This document shows, in pieces, positions 1 through 13,176 of a DNA stretch of 64,000 bases; position 1 is the stretch's first letter; every line of letters begins with the position of its first letter. The notes beneath the pieces are model-generated. The model did no database searches. It was not told where the DNA came from and saw nothing but the letters and a program-made list of their open reading frames with translations. A program made the position numbers and the translations under genes. The DNA comes from Carya illinoinensis (lineage: Eukaryota > Streptophyta > Magnoliopsida > Fagales > Juglandaceae): NCBI RefSeq assembly GCF_018687715.1, contig NC_056766.1, positions 28,775,433-28,839,432 on the forward strand, read 5' to 3'.

Positions 1-618
1 AAATTTTGAGGAGGGAATTTATTTAAGGATGAGAGATTGTAATAACTCATTCCTTCTTTCTTCTATAATTACAAGTTTCAATCTACGTATTGTACCTCGA
101 TGACGTGTTCTAAAAGATACCGAGCGGATTTTAAAGCAAGCCCATTATTTTAAAAGCTTACGAATATTTTAAATATTATGTAAATATTTATATGTGATAT
201 TTTCAGTGTTATTGGACTAAGTTTGTTTTTAAATAACAATTATAATATTTTGAAGAGCTCCAAAAATATTATAATTGTGAAAAATTATTTAAAATAAATA
301 TTTTAGTCATTTAAATATTTTATGAGATTTAAATTTATGTTAAAAACTCTAAATTAATTTAAATGGTTTTATTTTCTTCAAGTGATTTGCGAGACTTCAT
401 CATTTTAATTAATGATGAAGAAATATTATTTTATAAACTTTAGTTTATAAAATAATATTCTATCTTAATTCCTCTTAGTTTTTTAATTTAAATAAAATGC
501 TTACGCATTTTCAAATCAGTATTTAAACTCACCGTTAGATCATTTTGTAGATCCCAAAACCAAGGACCTGGATTAAATACCCAAGCCCCTCTCTTTCTCC
601 CTCACTTTTCTCTTTTTC

Positions 619-642
619 CTCTCTCTCTCTCTCTCTCTCTCT
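619..642. repeat. (CT)n microsatellite
   Basis: Twelve CT units inside the C-rich block of the LTR-like debris. Confidence 0.9.
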
Positions 643-968
643 TCCCCCCTGAACCAGATGTGCACAGCTTCCCCTTAGCTTAACCCTTCCCTCCTCCAAC
701 CCAACCACTGCTGGCCACCCATGGTCTCACCACCGGTCGCCAGCTGCTCCTCTCCCTCCGGCCAACATCTCCTCCCACAAGCGAGCTCCCCTTGCCCTCC
801 TCCTTCTCCCACGTCATCCAAAATGGGTTTCAAGCCCATTTCTCATCCTAGCGCCTCCGTACACGGCCAGCTTGGCCTCCGACCACCACCAACAACACCA
901 CCACTCCATGGGCTTCATTTCCATGGTCTTCTTTTCCCCTACCTCCCTCTCTCTCTGATGGGTCACTA

Positions 969-991
969 CACACACACACACACACACACAC
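969..991. repeat. (CA)n microsatellite
   Basis: About eleven CA units. They create the Thr-His and Val-Cys runs in overlapping open frames, which are therefore not genes. Confidence 0.9.
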
Positions 992-3900
992 TGTTTCTCC
1001 ACCGTGCACAGCTACCCACGCCACCATACCCCCACCAAAAACCTCCCCTGAGTACCACGACCTCCCCTAGCTATTTTCATGCCCAACCGAAGTCCCTATA
1101 GCTCTCACTCTCCCACACTCTCTCATGCACGGTTTGCACCATTCACGGCCAGATCCGTTGTCGTGAGCCACTGTCTAGACACTACCTCGCCACCACACCT
1201 CCCTAAAGCTCCTCCATACCTAGCCATAACATCCAACCCCTCCCTTGCCTCATACACGCACCCTCACACTCTCGGATGCACTGTTCACGAAGTGATGCAG
1301 CTGTGCTCTGCCACCCAAACCACCATGAGGCCACCTTGAGCCTTTCCAAGACCATGCCTAGCTATCCCCAAGCTCAAATTGCCACTTTACGCGGTGGACA
1401 GTCATTGTATGTGGCTAACCGTCACTATATGCAGTTTAACAGCCATGTGCGACTCCTCCGACGTCTTGATCGTGATGGGCAGTGAGCGACGCACGGGTTA
1501 TCCTGTCGATGGTATAGCCCTCTATCCCTCGTTATTTATATTAATGTTGGTTGGTTGGTTGGAATGTAGACTGTGTTGTTAGTAATTGTGGAGTCTGCTA
1601 CGTAATTGTGAAGTGAAGTGTGGTTGTGTAACGAAGTATTCGGTATAATTGTGTAGTGTTGTAGACTGTGCTATGAGTATGTATGTGAGGTGTACATCAT
1701 AGTTGTGATGCAGCATGGTGTGTGAAGAGAGTACATGTGGAGTGTACTCCATGTAGTGTAGCGACGCACTGTGTTACGTGTGCTATAATGACATGTGGCT
1801 TAGAGTGAAGAGAGTACACGTGGTGTGTGCTCTATGTTGTGTAGTGATGCACCGTAAGGTGTGTCAAGAGTAAAAGGATGGTTGTGTAGCTGAGAATCGT
1901 AGAGTGTCTTGTGTAGCGTCTGGAACTATGCAACAGTATCCCAAAATAGTTGTAATGTGGCCTGTATTCCAAGGTGATGGGTGTCACCTTGTGGTTGACT
2001 TATGGCTGAGAGTATGTATGAATTGGTGGAAAAGTGTAAAAGTAGTGCAGCAGAAGCATGGCGGGCGTTGTGTCGTAACTCGGGATTAGTTTTGAGCTAC
2101 GTGACGTGACAGATGCATTTGTGGATGCAATCCTCTTGTTAAGTGTCGGGATGAAGTTGTACAAGGTCGGGAAGTATGAAGAGTCCTATTGACAGGGTCT
2201 AAGCAAGTTGGTATCGGAGTATAGAGTTTGTTTATACAAGCGGGCGTTTGTTGAACTATAAGTTGATCTTAGGTGAAAAAGGGACAAGGTACATGTGCCT
2301 CTGGCGAGACACATGTGCCAGACAGGTTTACCATATATAATGGGTAATTTGTCTTTAGCGTGGTTGCACAATGTTTAAGCCTCAGAGTTGGCTTAAAGTC
2401 GTGTGGAACGTATGGATGTGAATGGGGATTAAGTATGTGTTAGGATACATAAAGGTAGTAATGGGTAAACTGTCTAGGACTGGGATGCATGACTTAATCA
2501 TTCTGAGTCATGCGTCGACATGTGGTTGGTAGAAGAGTAAGACGAAAGTCTTAGTGTCTTAATCTTAAAATGAATCACGGAGGTTCACTTTAAGAAATAA
2601 GACCTCGAAAGTTTTAGCATAGTAAATGGCACATAAGAGCTCATGGATGGATGAAGAGTGTTCCAAGTGAAGCATAATTCTATTTCTAGTATAGTTGCTT
2701 ATGCATTAGATAGAAAATGACATAAGGTTATGTGTATACATGTAGGTTGCCATCTCACACGTACATGAATGGACTGCATGGAATAAGTATGGCATGGAGT
2801 CTAGGTAAGTATTGCATTCATACTCTTCTAGAGTTTTTTAAAGATAAGAAAATGAAAACGAAACATTTTTCTTTAAGATGCTTTGCGAATTGACACGAAA
2901 GACGACTTTACGTGGTTTAAGAAACACTAGTTTAAGAAAGGAAGCTAAGTATAAGTTTTCAAGTATACGTATATAACGGCCCTCCTTGGCAGCCTCTTTT
3001 CACGCACCCAAAGTAAGTAAGTGTATGCATGTGGATGGATGTTATGCGTGGTATGTATTGTATGTATGTTCATGAAAGGAAACGAGAGGCCTTGGCCCCA
3101 TGTTTTAAAAGACACGAAGAAAGTGTTTTAAAATGTCCCTAGGAACTGGTGTTTTAAATGATGCCACGAAAGATATTTAAGCTTATGCTTTTTAAATGAA
3201 TTGAAAGAAAGGACTGTAAGAACTGTAAAGAAATGAAAGAAATAAATGAAAGAACTATAAAGGACTGAAAGGACTGAAAATAAATGAAAGAATTGAAATG
3301 AATGAATAGATTGAATGCTTAATGTATGAAAATACGTAACGGCCACATAAACGGAATGAAAAAATATCGAAGGAATGGACTAGGCAAATTGCAATGCCGG
3401 GTAAGTAGTACTGATAGTGCACCCAGTACTGCACCCTGACATAATGGATTCTTAACCTATGGCCACGGGTGGAATCATGTCTAAAAGACCACTAACCCCA
3501 ACACACAAGGTGCAACAGTGTGCAACGGCCAAGAAAGCGATAAGAAAAAATGTATGCATGTTAAGAAAGAATGCATATATGTATGAAAAGATTTATACAT
3601 AAAAAGATTCTTTAATAAATGAAGGCAACGAGGCGTGGGGAACTGTTTTACAAAATAAAACATTTTTAAAGATGAAAAAACCCCACCTCGCAACGTTCTA
3701 AAAGAAATCGAATGTATATGCATGATATGTATGATATGTATGGAGTATGAATATATGACTGAAAACTTATGTTATTATATTTTAATTGTATGAAATAATG
3801 TTTATGAGTCATTGACTCATTTTAATTTTTATGTGTGCCCTTCCAGGGACAAGATAAGCATGACACGTCAGGACAGGCACAGCCCAAGATGAAGAGCACG

Positions 3901-4180
3901 AAAGCCTAAGTACGATATTTTATACAATAGACTTTAATTATAAAATTTAATATTTTTCGCTGTAACCTTTTAAATTAAGAAAATAAGTTTTATTTATAAA
4001 CAGAGTTTTTTGTATCTTGACACGAAAAGAAAGAAAATTTCAAAAGGAATTGCAATTCTTGTCTATTTTATTAAAATCATTTTTTAAAGAACCCACCACA
4101 TAGACGGGGTTAGACAAACGAGCACGCAGCCTAAATAGATGTTTTCTTTTCTTTCTAAATAGATAGTTGCTTAAGTTTAT

Positions 4181-4349
4181 GAGTTTTGTTACATACAAAC
4201 ACAGTCGCACACTAATCTGTGTATCAATACTGATTTATTCATACTTAAAATTTAAATTAACACTGTTTTCAATAAAATCTATTTTTTGACTAATCACATT
4301 ACATTGGTACACAGATTAGTACACAATTGTACTTGCAACTATATTTTTT
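4181..4349. mobile_element. MITE, family 1 copy A
   Basis: A 169-bp element found again, the same length and roughly 90% identical by eye, at 56006-56174. The ends are imperfect inverted repeats: both arms contain CTAATCTGTGTA followed by a CAAT core. The centre is AT-rich with no coding potential. These are the marks of a non-autonomous DNA transposon. It ends about 70 bp before the presumed TATA box of the RGLG gene. Confidence 0.75.
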
Positions 4350-4421
4350 CTAAGTTTATAATGGACTAGCACTGTTTGTCAGAGGGAAGGAAAAGCGGGA
4401 AGAACAACAGTATTCTACGCT

Positions 4422-4428
4422 TATATAA
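4422..4428 (+). promoter_or_regulatory. putative TATA box of RGLG gene
   Basis: TATATAA about 300 bp before the ATG at 4727. It would place transcription start near 4455 and give a 5' UTR of about 270 bases. Position and motif only; a 5'-UTR intron cannot be excluded. Confidence 0.45.
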
Positions 4429-4726
4429 GTTTCTTTACGCTTCACAATTACATTTCACAAATCTCAGCACTATTCCTCGCTTGGCAAGAAAGCAAAACAA
4501 CATCGTACGCAACGAAAGCTGTCTGTTTGGAATTTCTTCTCCTTTTCTTCTTTTCCCACCTCTTAGTAGCCAAGGGGCACCTATTCCTTTCTTCGTTGGC
4601 CATCTGAATCGGCACAGTTATGCATGTCTATTATTAGAAATTTAAGTCGTTTAATTCCAAAGATACTCTTTCTGTGTTTTTAAGACTGCATCACTGTCTG
4701 TGAATTGGGTTGTCGTGTTGAGGAAG

Positions 4727-7700
4727 ATGAAACGGGTAACTTCTTGTATCAAGCCTAAGCGTGAAGGTTCCAGAGAAACTAGCAGCAGCAACAAGGGCAA
4801 CTCCACAGCCAGTCTCCGAGATCCACCAATGAGCGGAAATCAAGGCCAAAATTCCAATGTCGTGGAAAAGCTCTCTGTCAAGAAGAAGTATGGATACATC
4901 CCTGATAAGTTCTCTTCCCTTGAGGAGGTTCGCTTCTCCTTTCTTTCTCTATTTTCAATTGTTTTCTTCTGCTCTGGGAATTCGGGTTTTTTTTACATAA
5001 TTTTTGGATGAGCACGATTTCATGGCATGTGTTTGGGAGTCATGATTTGCGGTTGAGACGGGTAAATCCATTCAAAATTGTCTGTGGACCAACTGATTTT
5101 TATTTAATATATCTCTGTTTCAAATTAAAAAAGTCACTGTTTATTATAATATATATAAAAAAATAATGTTAAATATACTTTTAGCTTGTGTAAATTCTGG
5201 GTACTATTTTTTAAAATAAATGGAATTTATTAGTAAAAAAATAGTTTTTATTTATTTATTTATATATATTATCTCTCTTTTTAAAATAAATATGCGAAAT
5301 TTATACATTCGAAAAGTGTAAATATTATTTTTTAAAATAAATAATTAGATTTTAGATATACATGTAATTTTCTATTATTTCTGTATTATTTGAAGAAAAA
5401 ATTATTTAGAGGTATTTAATTGAAAGAGTTCCAAAATTTAGGTCTTGTTCTAAAAGTTAAAAAATGGATGAGTTCAAAGTTAAATGAAGCAGATGATCAC
5501 ATATTATTAAAATTATTTAAAAAATATTCATTGAATTAATAAATATCATTTATTTATTTCTTGAATAAATATCATTTATGGAGGAATTATTAATGTTATG
5601 AAATGGAGGGTATATTTATAAAATAGAGTCGAGTATCTTGTACCTAAAGAAGAATCTGTTATTTGAATAATTTAGATTCTTTAGAATATTCTTTTGTACT
5701 TTTCCGTCTTGATTAGGTAATATAATTCGAAGGAAATAGACATAGTTGTTAGTCTTATAACATTTAATATTGTAATAAATGTTGTAGACTTATTGTTAGG
5801 AATCGTAAGCTTTATATTGTAGACTTACAATTAATATCGTAAACTTTATAGTATGTGGTCTTTAGAAAATTTAATAATGTCCATAAAAAATAGAAAATTG
5901 CTATATCAACTCAAATTCAATTATACTGTTTGCCTCATTGAGGTAGCACTACCATGTGGTACCACATAGTTTAGTAGAAAAAAGTTAAAGCTATAAACAT
6001 AAAAGGGTAAGATGGAAGTTAGAGTTTTTCTTTTTCTTTTTCTTTTTGAGTTTTCAATGCTATTTTATTTTAAATATATATTTTTTATATTTTTAATAAG
6101 TTAGGTGGCATTACATGGTATTATCACATCAATAAGATAAAGTAAGCGGTATAACTGAATGGTATAGTAGCATTTTCATAAAAACTAATATTAAAATAAT
6201 TATTTTATAAAACTAATAAAAGTTTTAAAAGGATTTACATTATAGGAGGTATGCTCCAATTTTATATATTTATATTTTAAGTAATGCTACTATACTTCTA
6301 ATTTATACCTATAAGGTTCTCCTATTGACATGTCATCACATGTGATTTATTAAAATAAAAATTTTATATACACTCACTTTTGTGAATTTTTTTATACACT
6401 CTAATGATATGATTAGTTATATATTGAAAAAAATTAATCCAACTAATCATATCAGTAGAGTGCATAAAAAATATACAAAAGTGACTGTATCTAACATTAC
6501 TCATAAATAAAATAGAGAAAAGGACTCATGGGTTCACTTTTTACAATCTTTGTTTAGCATTATTATATTAGAAAAAATATTCAAAATAAAATGAAATTTA
6601 AAAATAATAAAGGAAGATTAAAATTTTAAATTCTCTCTATCATTTTATATTTATATTTTATTTTAATAAATCATTATAATGTCACATAAGGTATAAAATG
6701 AAAAAAAATTGATATTTACAGTTATGAGTGTAGAAGCACTATTTAATTATTTAAAAAAATGAATAAATACAAAATTTATACTAAAAATAATAAATTTTTT
6801 AATAATAAATTTCAATTTTTTTTTAAAAATAATTGTATAGTACTTTTCCACCTCACAATAGTATATATTAGCACTCTATAATAAAAATGGATTATATTTT
6901 ATTTTAAAAAGGCTCAATGGAATGACGTCAACGCGGTTTCGTGGATTCTACGCCGAACCAATTAATAATTCACTCTACTTTAACGTGTCGGAAAAGGATA
7001 TATTTGGATTTTTTGAACTTTTGTGAAGAAGGTATCTTTTCTATTTCTATTAATTTAGGATGTGTTTGTGGTAGCCCAGTTTGGTTATACAATATAAAAA
7101 ATCTCATTCTATCTTAATTTATTATTATAATTTTTTTAAATTTTTATATAAAATATAATAATTAATTTAATTTTTTTCAATTTCAATACAAAATTAATAG
7201 TAAAAACTTATATTATAATAATATTTTATTCATTATTATTTAAAATATTTCATCTCTAAACAGGGCCTCAGAATATCGAAACACTTAGCAACATATTTTA
7301 TTATTTTATTATTATATTTTATTTCTATTTATTATTTTTTACTATTATTTAATATTTTATTATTATTTTTTACGTACTTTTTCATTACTATTTACAACAT
7401 ACCTAGACACTTCTCATAACCTAAACACAACCAAATTAGTACTTCTTCCATTTGAGTGATAAACAGTAATATTTAGAGGAACAATATGTATTTCTCTTTT
7501 CAAAATTTTCTCTAAGGCTAACATGTCATTGAAATTCTGATGTATAAAAGGAACAACTTTTTTCCTTATATCCCTTCCCTTGTTGTGGTTATTTTCATAA
7601 TGTCCACCATGTGCTGGTTGTTCAAGTAGTGTTGATCTCGAGAAAATATATATATTTTCCTATATTTTTCCTAGGGCTGATACCTGACTTTTCCTAGGGC

Positions 7701-10700
7701 TGATGCGTGACTCCAAGGGAGGATTTTGGGCACCCCGCCTGTCCCTAGCCCAGGCGGTCTTTGCTTGTATCCACCCTATGAGTGGACATGTATTACAGAT
7801 CTCGTCTAATTCTAAATTCATTCAATCTCACATTGAAATATCACAAAATCGCATGAAAAGAATAAATCATAAATCCAACCATTCTAAAAGATAAAAAAAA
7901 TTTAGCTATAAATGACAAAAGTTTGTATATTACCATTTAGCAACTCTGTTCCAATATGGAGTTTAAAGTACAAAACATTTGCAACAATGTGAACGTTGCA
8001 GAATAATCCAGCAATTTCATTTCCTGCTTGAATAAGAATGGGTATTTTCTTTAACAGGTTACAGCAGCACTGAGAAGTGCAGGTCTAGAGTCATCCAATC
8101 TCATTCTTGGAATTGATTTCACCAAGAGCAATGAATGGACAGGTTTGTCTAAGTACAGAAAGCGCTTGTTTTGTTAATATGTGTTACGAAACATTAGTGT
8201 TTGAGTTGCTCATAACGCAGAACTCAGATCCCATGGTTAATACACGCGCGCACACACAGATAGATAGATACTCTCCATCTCAATGGAGAGGGTCACCCCA
8301 ATTGCAGTTTGGCAAAGGTCCAAAACTAAGGGATGTTTCATTCTATTTCCTTGTACGTAATCTTAGGTAGTTTCTGCATAAATGCTTCATTATATTGAGG
8401 GTCGATACATCTTTGAAAGGTCCTTGCTAACAGATATATAATCCCCTGCTATGATGCAATGATCACATATTCAAGGATCTAACCTGGCACGTAGTGTTTA
8501 TTGGTTAACCAATAATATAGACCTTGTATATCTTTGAGACTAATGCATCAATCTTGTTACTGAAGGCCAAGTCTCGTTCAATAACCGAAGCCTGCATGCC
8601 ATTGGAGATACGCCTAATCCATATGAGAAGGCCATAGCTGTGATTGGAAAGACTTTAGCCCCTTTCGATGAAGACAACTTAATTCCTTGTTTTGGTTTTG
8701 GTGATGGTATGTCTAGTCCTCTAAAGTCGAACATATTGACAATATTCTCGCATTTTCTAATATGATTCCTGGATTATTTTCTGTATAGCCACCACACATG
8801 ATGAAGAAGTGTTTAGTTTTCACAGTGATAAGTCACCTTGCCATGGTTTTGAAGAAGTTTTGTCCTGCTATAAGAAAGTTGTTCCGGCCTTGCAGCTCTC
8901 AGGTCGGTTTCCTCTTCCATCATTGTAATGATGATACTTCATTAATTGGAATATGATGGCACCAAGCCATGGATTACGTTCTACTTTCTGCTTTTGACAT
9001 TAGCTAACCTTGTCTATAATATTTTGCTTGTCTCAAGTGACATAGCTTCATGAATGTGTGTAATTTTGTTCAAGGGCCAACTTCTTATGCTCCGGTAGTT
9101 GAGGTTGCAATCGACATTGTCGAGAAAACTGGTGGGCTGTACCATGTGTTGGTTATCATTGCCGATGGCCAGGTTGAAATCAAGTCCTCTCTATCTCTCT
9201 GTTTTTCTCTCGCAGCCCCACTAACAAACTGTCACAAAGGGATAAGCTCAATGCCTAGGCAATTTAGAGGGTCCCAAAGACACCCTAATAAACACTGCCT
9301 AAAAAGCTATACTTACTATTTAGAGGCCTGAAAAATAAAATTCCCTTAAAAATCTCCTAAAGAAATCAAAAGATGATGAAACCACAAAAAACATTTTCAC
9401 CATGCAGAGATAAGGTTAAAGACACTAAACTTTTCTTACCTAAAAATCTATTTTTAAAACCTTTCTCCCATTTTCTTTCATAACTCTCAATATTCTGTTC
9501 TATCAAGCTCTCATCTCACTTTTTACTGCATCCATACTTGGTGAGGAGACAGCGTAATCAGCTGAAATACTAAATGATTATTCATATGCATAGTAAATCC
9601 AGTTACTTAATTCACACAAAGTAGTTTTAAATAACTTACAATATATGTAATTATTCTTTTATATAATATAAATATCTTTAGATGATGATGGTTTCAAAAT
9701 TATTGTTCAAGTCTCGAAAATTTTATAAGAGTTTGCACATATGGTCTAAATTTGGTTCTTGGAGTTAAAACTATTAAAAGAAATACCGAGAAAAGAAATT
9801 AATGTTCAAATTGAAACATTAAACTATAGAAATAAAATTAAATTAATGTTCAAATTGAAACATTAAACCATAGAAATAAAATTATGTTGATCACCCAGCT
9901 GCAACGTGGTTTCATGCACACATTCTATCTCATTGAGAGTGATTTCTTTATTGTGAAGGTTACAAGAAGCGTCAATATAGGTGATAATGAATTAAGTCCA
10001 CAAGAAGCCAAAACAATCCAATCAATCGTCAATGCAAGGTAGAGTCTTGCAGATAGACGGATTTATATTTTCTGGTTTTAGGTTTTAATTGAATTTTTTT
10101 CTTCTTTTCTTTTTACTATTGAAGTAAGGCTTGGTCAGGCATTGTTTTTTTTATATCCTATCTGCAATTTATTCTTTAAAACGCTAGAATAGGGATTCTT
10201 CAGTCAGTAAAAGAAAATGCCGGAGAGCAAAGGAATCAGTAGTTGTTTAAGTTGTGGTATCAGTAGAATAGGGATTCTTTAAGTTGTTTTTTTACTAGTG
10301 GTACTGTTTGAATTTCTAAGAAATATCTGTTGTGGGTAGCGGTTTGTTGCTTGTCATCTCAGTTTGGGTTCTGATGGGCAAGGTATGATCTAGAGTTAGC
10401 GTGCCATGTTGGCTGTGTTGTGGGAAGTACTGTGCTTCTTTAATTTTACATTTTACAATGCGTTCAACCTAAAATGCTTCTTTTTGTATTAGAGGAGGAA
10501 AACAATTATAGAGTGAAAAAGGGGATTTGAATAGTTTAATGGACTTTCCCAATTCCGAACAATAAAATCCAAAAATTGTAATGTACAGCCTTTGTCTCCT
10601 TTAATGCACAAGCTTAACTGTGAAATAAGTGGATCTGGTGAGACACTGACAGTTAAATTAGTATAAATGATCAGATGCTAAAGAAACAGCTGTGGCAGTT

Positions 10701-12084
10701 GTGCTGTTTAGAAGCAATGTTGTTAAAACTAAACAGTTTAACTTTTTGATATTAACATCCAGTTCATATCCTCTGTCAATTGTTCTTGTCGGTGTTGGTG
10801 ATGGACCTTGGGAAGACATGAGGAAGTTTGATGACAAGATCCCTACACGCGAATTTGATAACTTTCAGGTATCACAGTAGTAGCATACAATTAACTTTAA
10901 TTTGATTTGATGCAATGTTTTATTTTTTAAATAACATATTTTCTGTGCAGTTTGTCAACTTTACTGAAATAATGTCAAAGAATGGGACACCTTCCTCAAA
11001 AGAAACAGCTTTTGCTCTAGCCGCCCTAATGGAGATCCCCTTCCAGTACAAAGCAGCAACTGAGCTTCACATAATTGGGTAGGGTTCCTTATCCTTCTCA
11101 TATTATAGTTTTCAAGTGGTGGCTATAAACCCGATGCAAACTTCCCCTAAGTGAGAGCTTTTCTGTGAAAAATTGAGGTATTCTATGAGCCAATGATTGG
11201 ATATAGACTCAGAACTATACGAGTTCTCTTTGTTGTTCCAGTTATGCCAAATTCAATTGTGGGTGAAAGGCAAATGTCATGTTATTGAACTTGAATTAGA
11301 TTGTGAATGGTTTCTGATCAACATTTGCTCTTGGATAAAAGACGTGTGACAGGAAGAGCAAAGAAAATCGTTCCACGCTCTCCTCCAGCTCCTTACACTC
11401 ATCGTCCACCGCCGACTCGACAGCCAAGCATCCTTCCATCATCAACACCGATGGGAGATGGACGCAACCAATCGGTATGATTATAGTGTAGCGTGTTTTT
11501 CCATGTTTGTGAGAGTGTCACCTGTCTATATATTATTGCTCTAAAAACTGGCCATTTAGTGGCCTGGCAACATTGCTGAGTAAACACGTAGGGAGTCCAA
11601 AATTAGAAATAAGACTTAAAAAGCAGTCTACCTATCTAGCCGTGCAGTCTAAACCCGCTTACCGTTGAAACATTGGGAGTCACCTAGCTCATTGTTAGTT
11701 CTGCCACCCGTGGTATGATGGTCTAACCTACCTGGTGAAGGGACTCTTACAGGGACATGTTAACTCTTCCAATCTAGTCTTAGGTCTATTCCTTGATGGG
11801 TTTTATCAGTTCAGATCTCTGATTTATTTTTCTGTCTAATTTGAATATAGGAGTGCCCAATTTGCCTAACCAAACCAAAGGACTTGGCATTTGGCTGTGG
11901 ACACATGGTGAGCTGCAATGATAGCTATATTTGCTCTTATTTTTTCCCTCATTTGCTGGTATTTCAATCATTATGTATAACAATTATTTCATTGCAGACC
12001 TGCAGAGACTGTGGACCGAAAGTTTCCAATTGTCCAATATGCCGCCAGCCAATCAGAAGTCGCATCCCGCTGTTCACTGGGTGA
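4727..12084 (+). CDS. RGLG: RGLG-type copine/vWA RING E3 ubiquitin ligase
   Basis: Eleven exons join in frame to 404 residues: 4727-4927, 8058-8142, 8566-8706, 8789-8902, 9075-9172, 9959-10038, 10763-10868, 10951-11078, 11357-11474, 11851-11907, 11998-12084. All introns are GT-AG. Residues from about 82 to 305 are a copine-type von Willebrand A domain; its metal-site motif is DFTKS (D87, T89, S91), and GFGD, ADGQ and VGVGDGPWEDM follow. A proline-rich linker (about 318-350) precedes a C-terminal C3HC4 RING: C359, C362, C373, H375, C378, C381, C388, C391. The family moves ubiquitin from an E2 to substrates in stress and hormone signalling; in Arabidopsis, RGLG3/4 act in jasmonate responses and RGLG1/2 in ABA/drought responses. 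The wording of the vWA domain favours RGLG3/4. The start is the first ATG in the frame (the frame opens upstream only on a GTG). It lacks Gly2, so the myristoylation known for RGLG1/2 is not expected. Intron 1 is 3.1 kb; its donor GTTCGC is weak. Confidence 0.92.
4928..8057 (+). other. RGLG intron 1, AT-rich, repeat-bearing
   Basis: A 3.1-kb intron with no gene of its own. It is mostly AT-rich and contains a fold-back MITE (6367-6489) and a second AT-rich MITE-like block whose ends read GTTTGG and CTAAACAGG (about 7068-7265). A short GC-richer patch at 7663-7800 holds the phrase TTTTCCTAGGGCTGAT twice. The acceptor is TTAACAG before 8058. Confidence 0.7.
6367..6489. mobile_element. fold-back MITE, family 2 copy A
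   Basis: Two arms of about 50 bases are near-complements of each other: TCACTTTTGT on the left against ACAAAAGTGA on the right, and ATGATATGATTAGTT against AACTAATCATATCA. The whole would fold as a hairpin. A relative lies at 20949-21078. Non-coding. Confidence 0.7.
9797..9884. repeat. 44-bp tandem duplication in RGLG intron 5
   Basis: The 44-base unit at 9797-9840 is repeated at 9841-9884 with one mismatch, which points to a recent duplication. It lies in the intron between exons 5 and 6. Confidence 0.95.
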
Positions 12085-12916
12085 CTGCATTGAGAAAAAC
12101 AATTGGATCCCATATGTAAATTCTTGTTTCTGTAAATATGTCTGCTTTTGTCTATATTTGTGAAATTATGTATGATTTCTCATCACTAGTTAATTGATCC
12201 ATTGTAAATATGTTTGCAGTCAGCAACAACAATTGGCTTTACTCGTATGGCTTATGATCGTTCGACTTCAACATATGCGATTACCTATTAATTTGTATCA
12301 TCTTCCAACAAGTTGTATTAAAAACCTTCGTCATTTACTTAACCATAGCATATTATTAATCTTATCCCAACTACTAAGTAGCGGTTAGTTTACCAGGATT
12401 ACCAAATTCTTTCCTTTGGTTTCCGGTTTTGATTTCATAGTTCAGCATTCTAATATTCTTGCATGCATCACATTTGTGTATGTTGTGAGAATCAGAAGAT
12501 GAGAGATGGAAATAGGAGATTCCCTCCTGTTGTGAACTCTGGGTTTAAGGTGTACAGTTGTCTAAATGCCACCACCAACCACTACCCTTTGTCTATCTTT
12601 GGCAGCCACAACTTGCAATCACCCATAGGCTGTTGCGACGCCATCCAAAGCTCAAATGGAGAGAAGAAAACCTCATATTAACTGAGAGTAAAACATCAGC
12701 TCTTGACTTCACTTATTCCTTATTCTCTAATTTTTGGCCCTACAAAAGCATAAAACTAAACTCTTCCATGAAATATACACAGATAGAATAAATATTGCCA
12801 TCTCATCAAACTACATCTTTGATCCTTGAGTTCTTAACTACATGATATTCATTAGTTGTTACAAATTTCTAGAATTTCAAGAGAAATCAAGAACATATGA
12901 ACGATATGATCTTCGA
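12085..12916. other. 3' flank of RGLG
   Basis: Holds the presumed 3' UTR and about 0.7 kb of spacer. Open frames here are short and overlap without domain signals. No other gene seen. Confidence 0.5.
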
Positions 12917-13176
12917 GGGATTAGAGCATCCAAGAAATAAGTTGTATTAAACTTTCTGAATGAATGTTCCTTTCACGAGTTCCAATTCTTATACCATTGA
13001 ATTACAATTATTCTCGTTCTAGTGGTAAAGACAGAATGGTAATCTAACCATATTAAGTGAGGACAACTCTGTCATTTCATCCTATTAATGAATCATGTGC
13101 TACTCATGTGTTTCTTATTCCTTTAGTCCCCAACTCAATCTATCTTGATAGCTACTCATTCAAATTCCCCTCACCC
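12917..13176. repeat. retroelement-derived dispersed repeat, copy 1
   Basis: About 260 bases, beginning near TTAGAGCATCCAAGAAAT, that align with copy 2 at 27655-27910. Shared phrases include GAATGAATGTTC, AATGGTAATCTAAC and CCCCAACTCAAT. It abuts the Harbinger element, beyond which the gypsy pol relic resumes at 18069. It is therefore probably the part of the gypsy element just outside pol, or its LTR/leader. Confidence 0.6.

Larger units (their letters stand above)
1..4120. mobile_element. LTR-retrotransposon-like debris
   Basis: No stable reading frame and no recognisable gene in 4.1 kb. The tract runs from AT-rich (1-560) through a C-rich block with CT and CA runs (about 580-1340) to a G/T-rich block (1500-3400). 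It ends with short phrases typical of plant LTR ends around 3400-3530 and 3850-4110. That compositional layering with no coding content is what long, decayed plant LTRs look like. I see no PBS, polypurine tract or target duplication, so the class and borders are inference. The open frame at 721-1101 lies in the low-complexity C-rich block and is not treated as a gene. Confidence 0.35.

Noticed and set aside
721..1101. 126-codon open frame rich in Pro/Ser/His
   Set aside because: It lies in C-rich low-complexity DNA with a CA run, has no domain, and overlaps other open frames; typical of non-coding pyrimidine-rich sequence.
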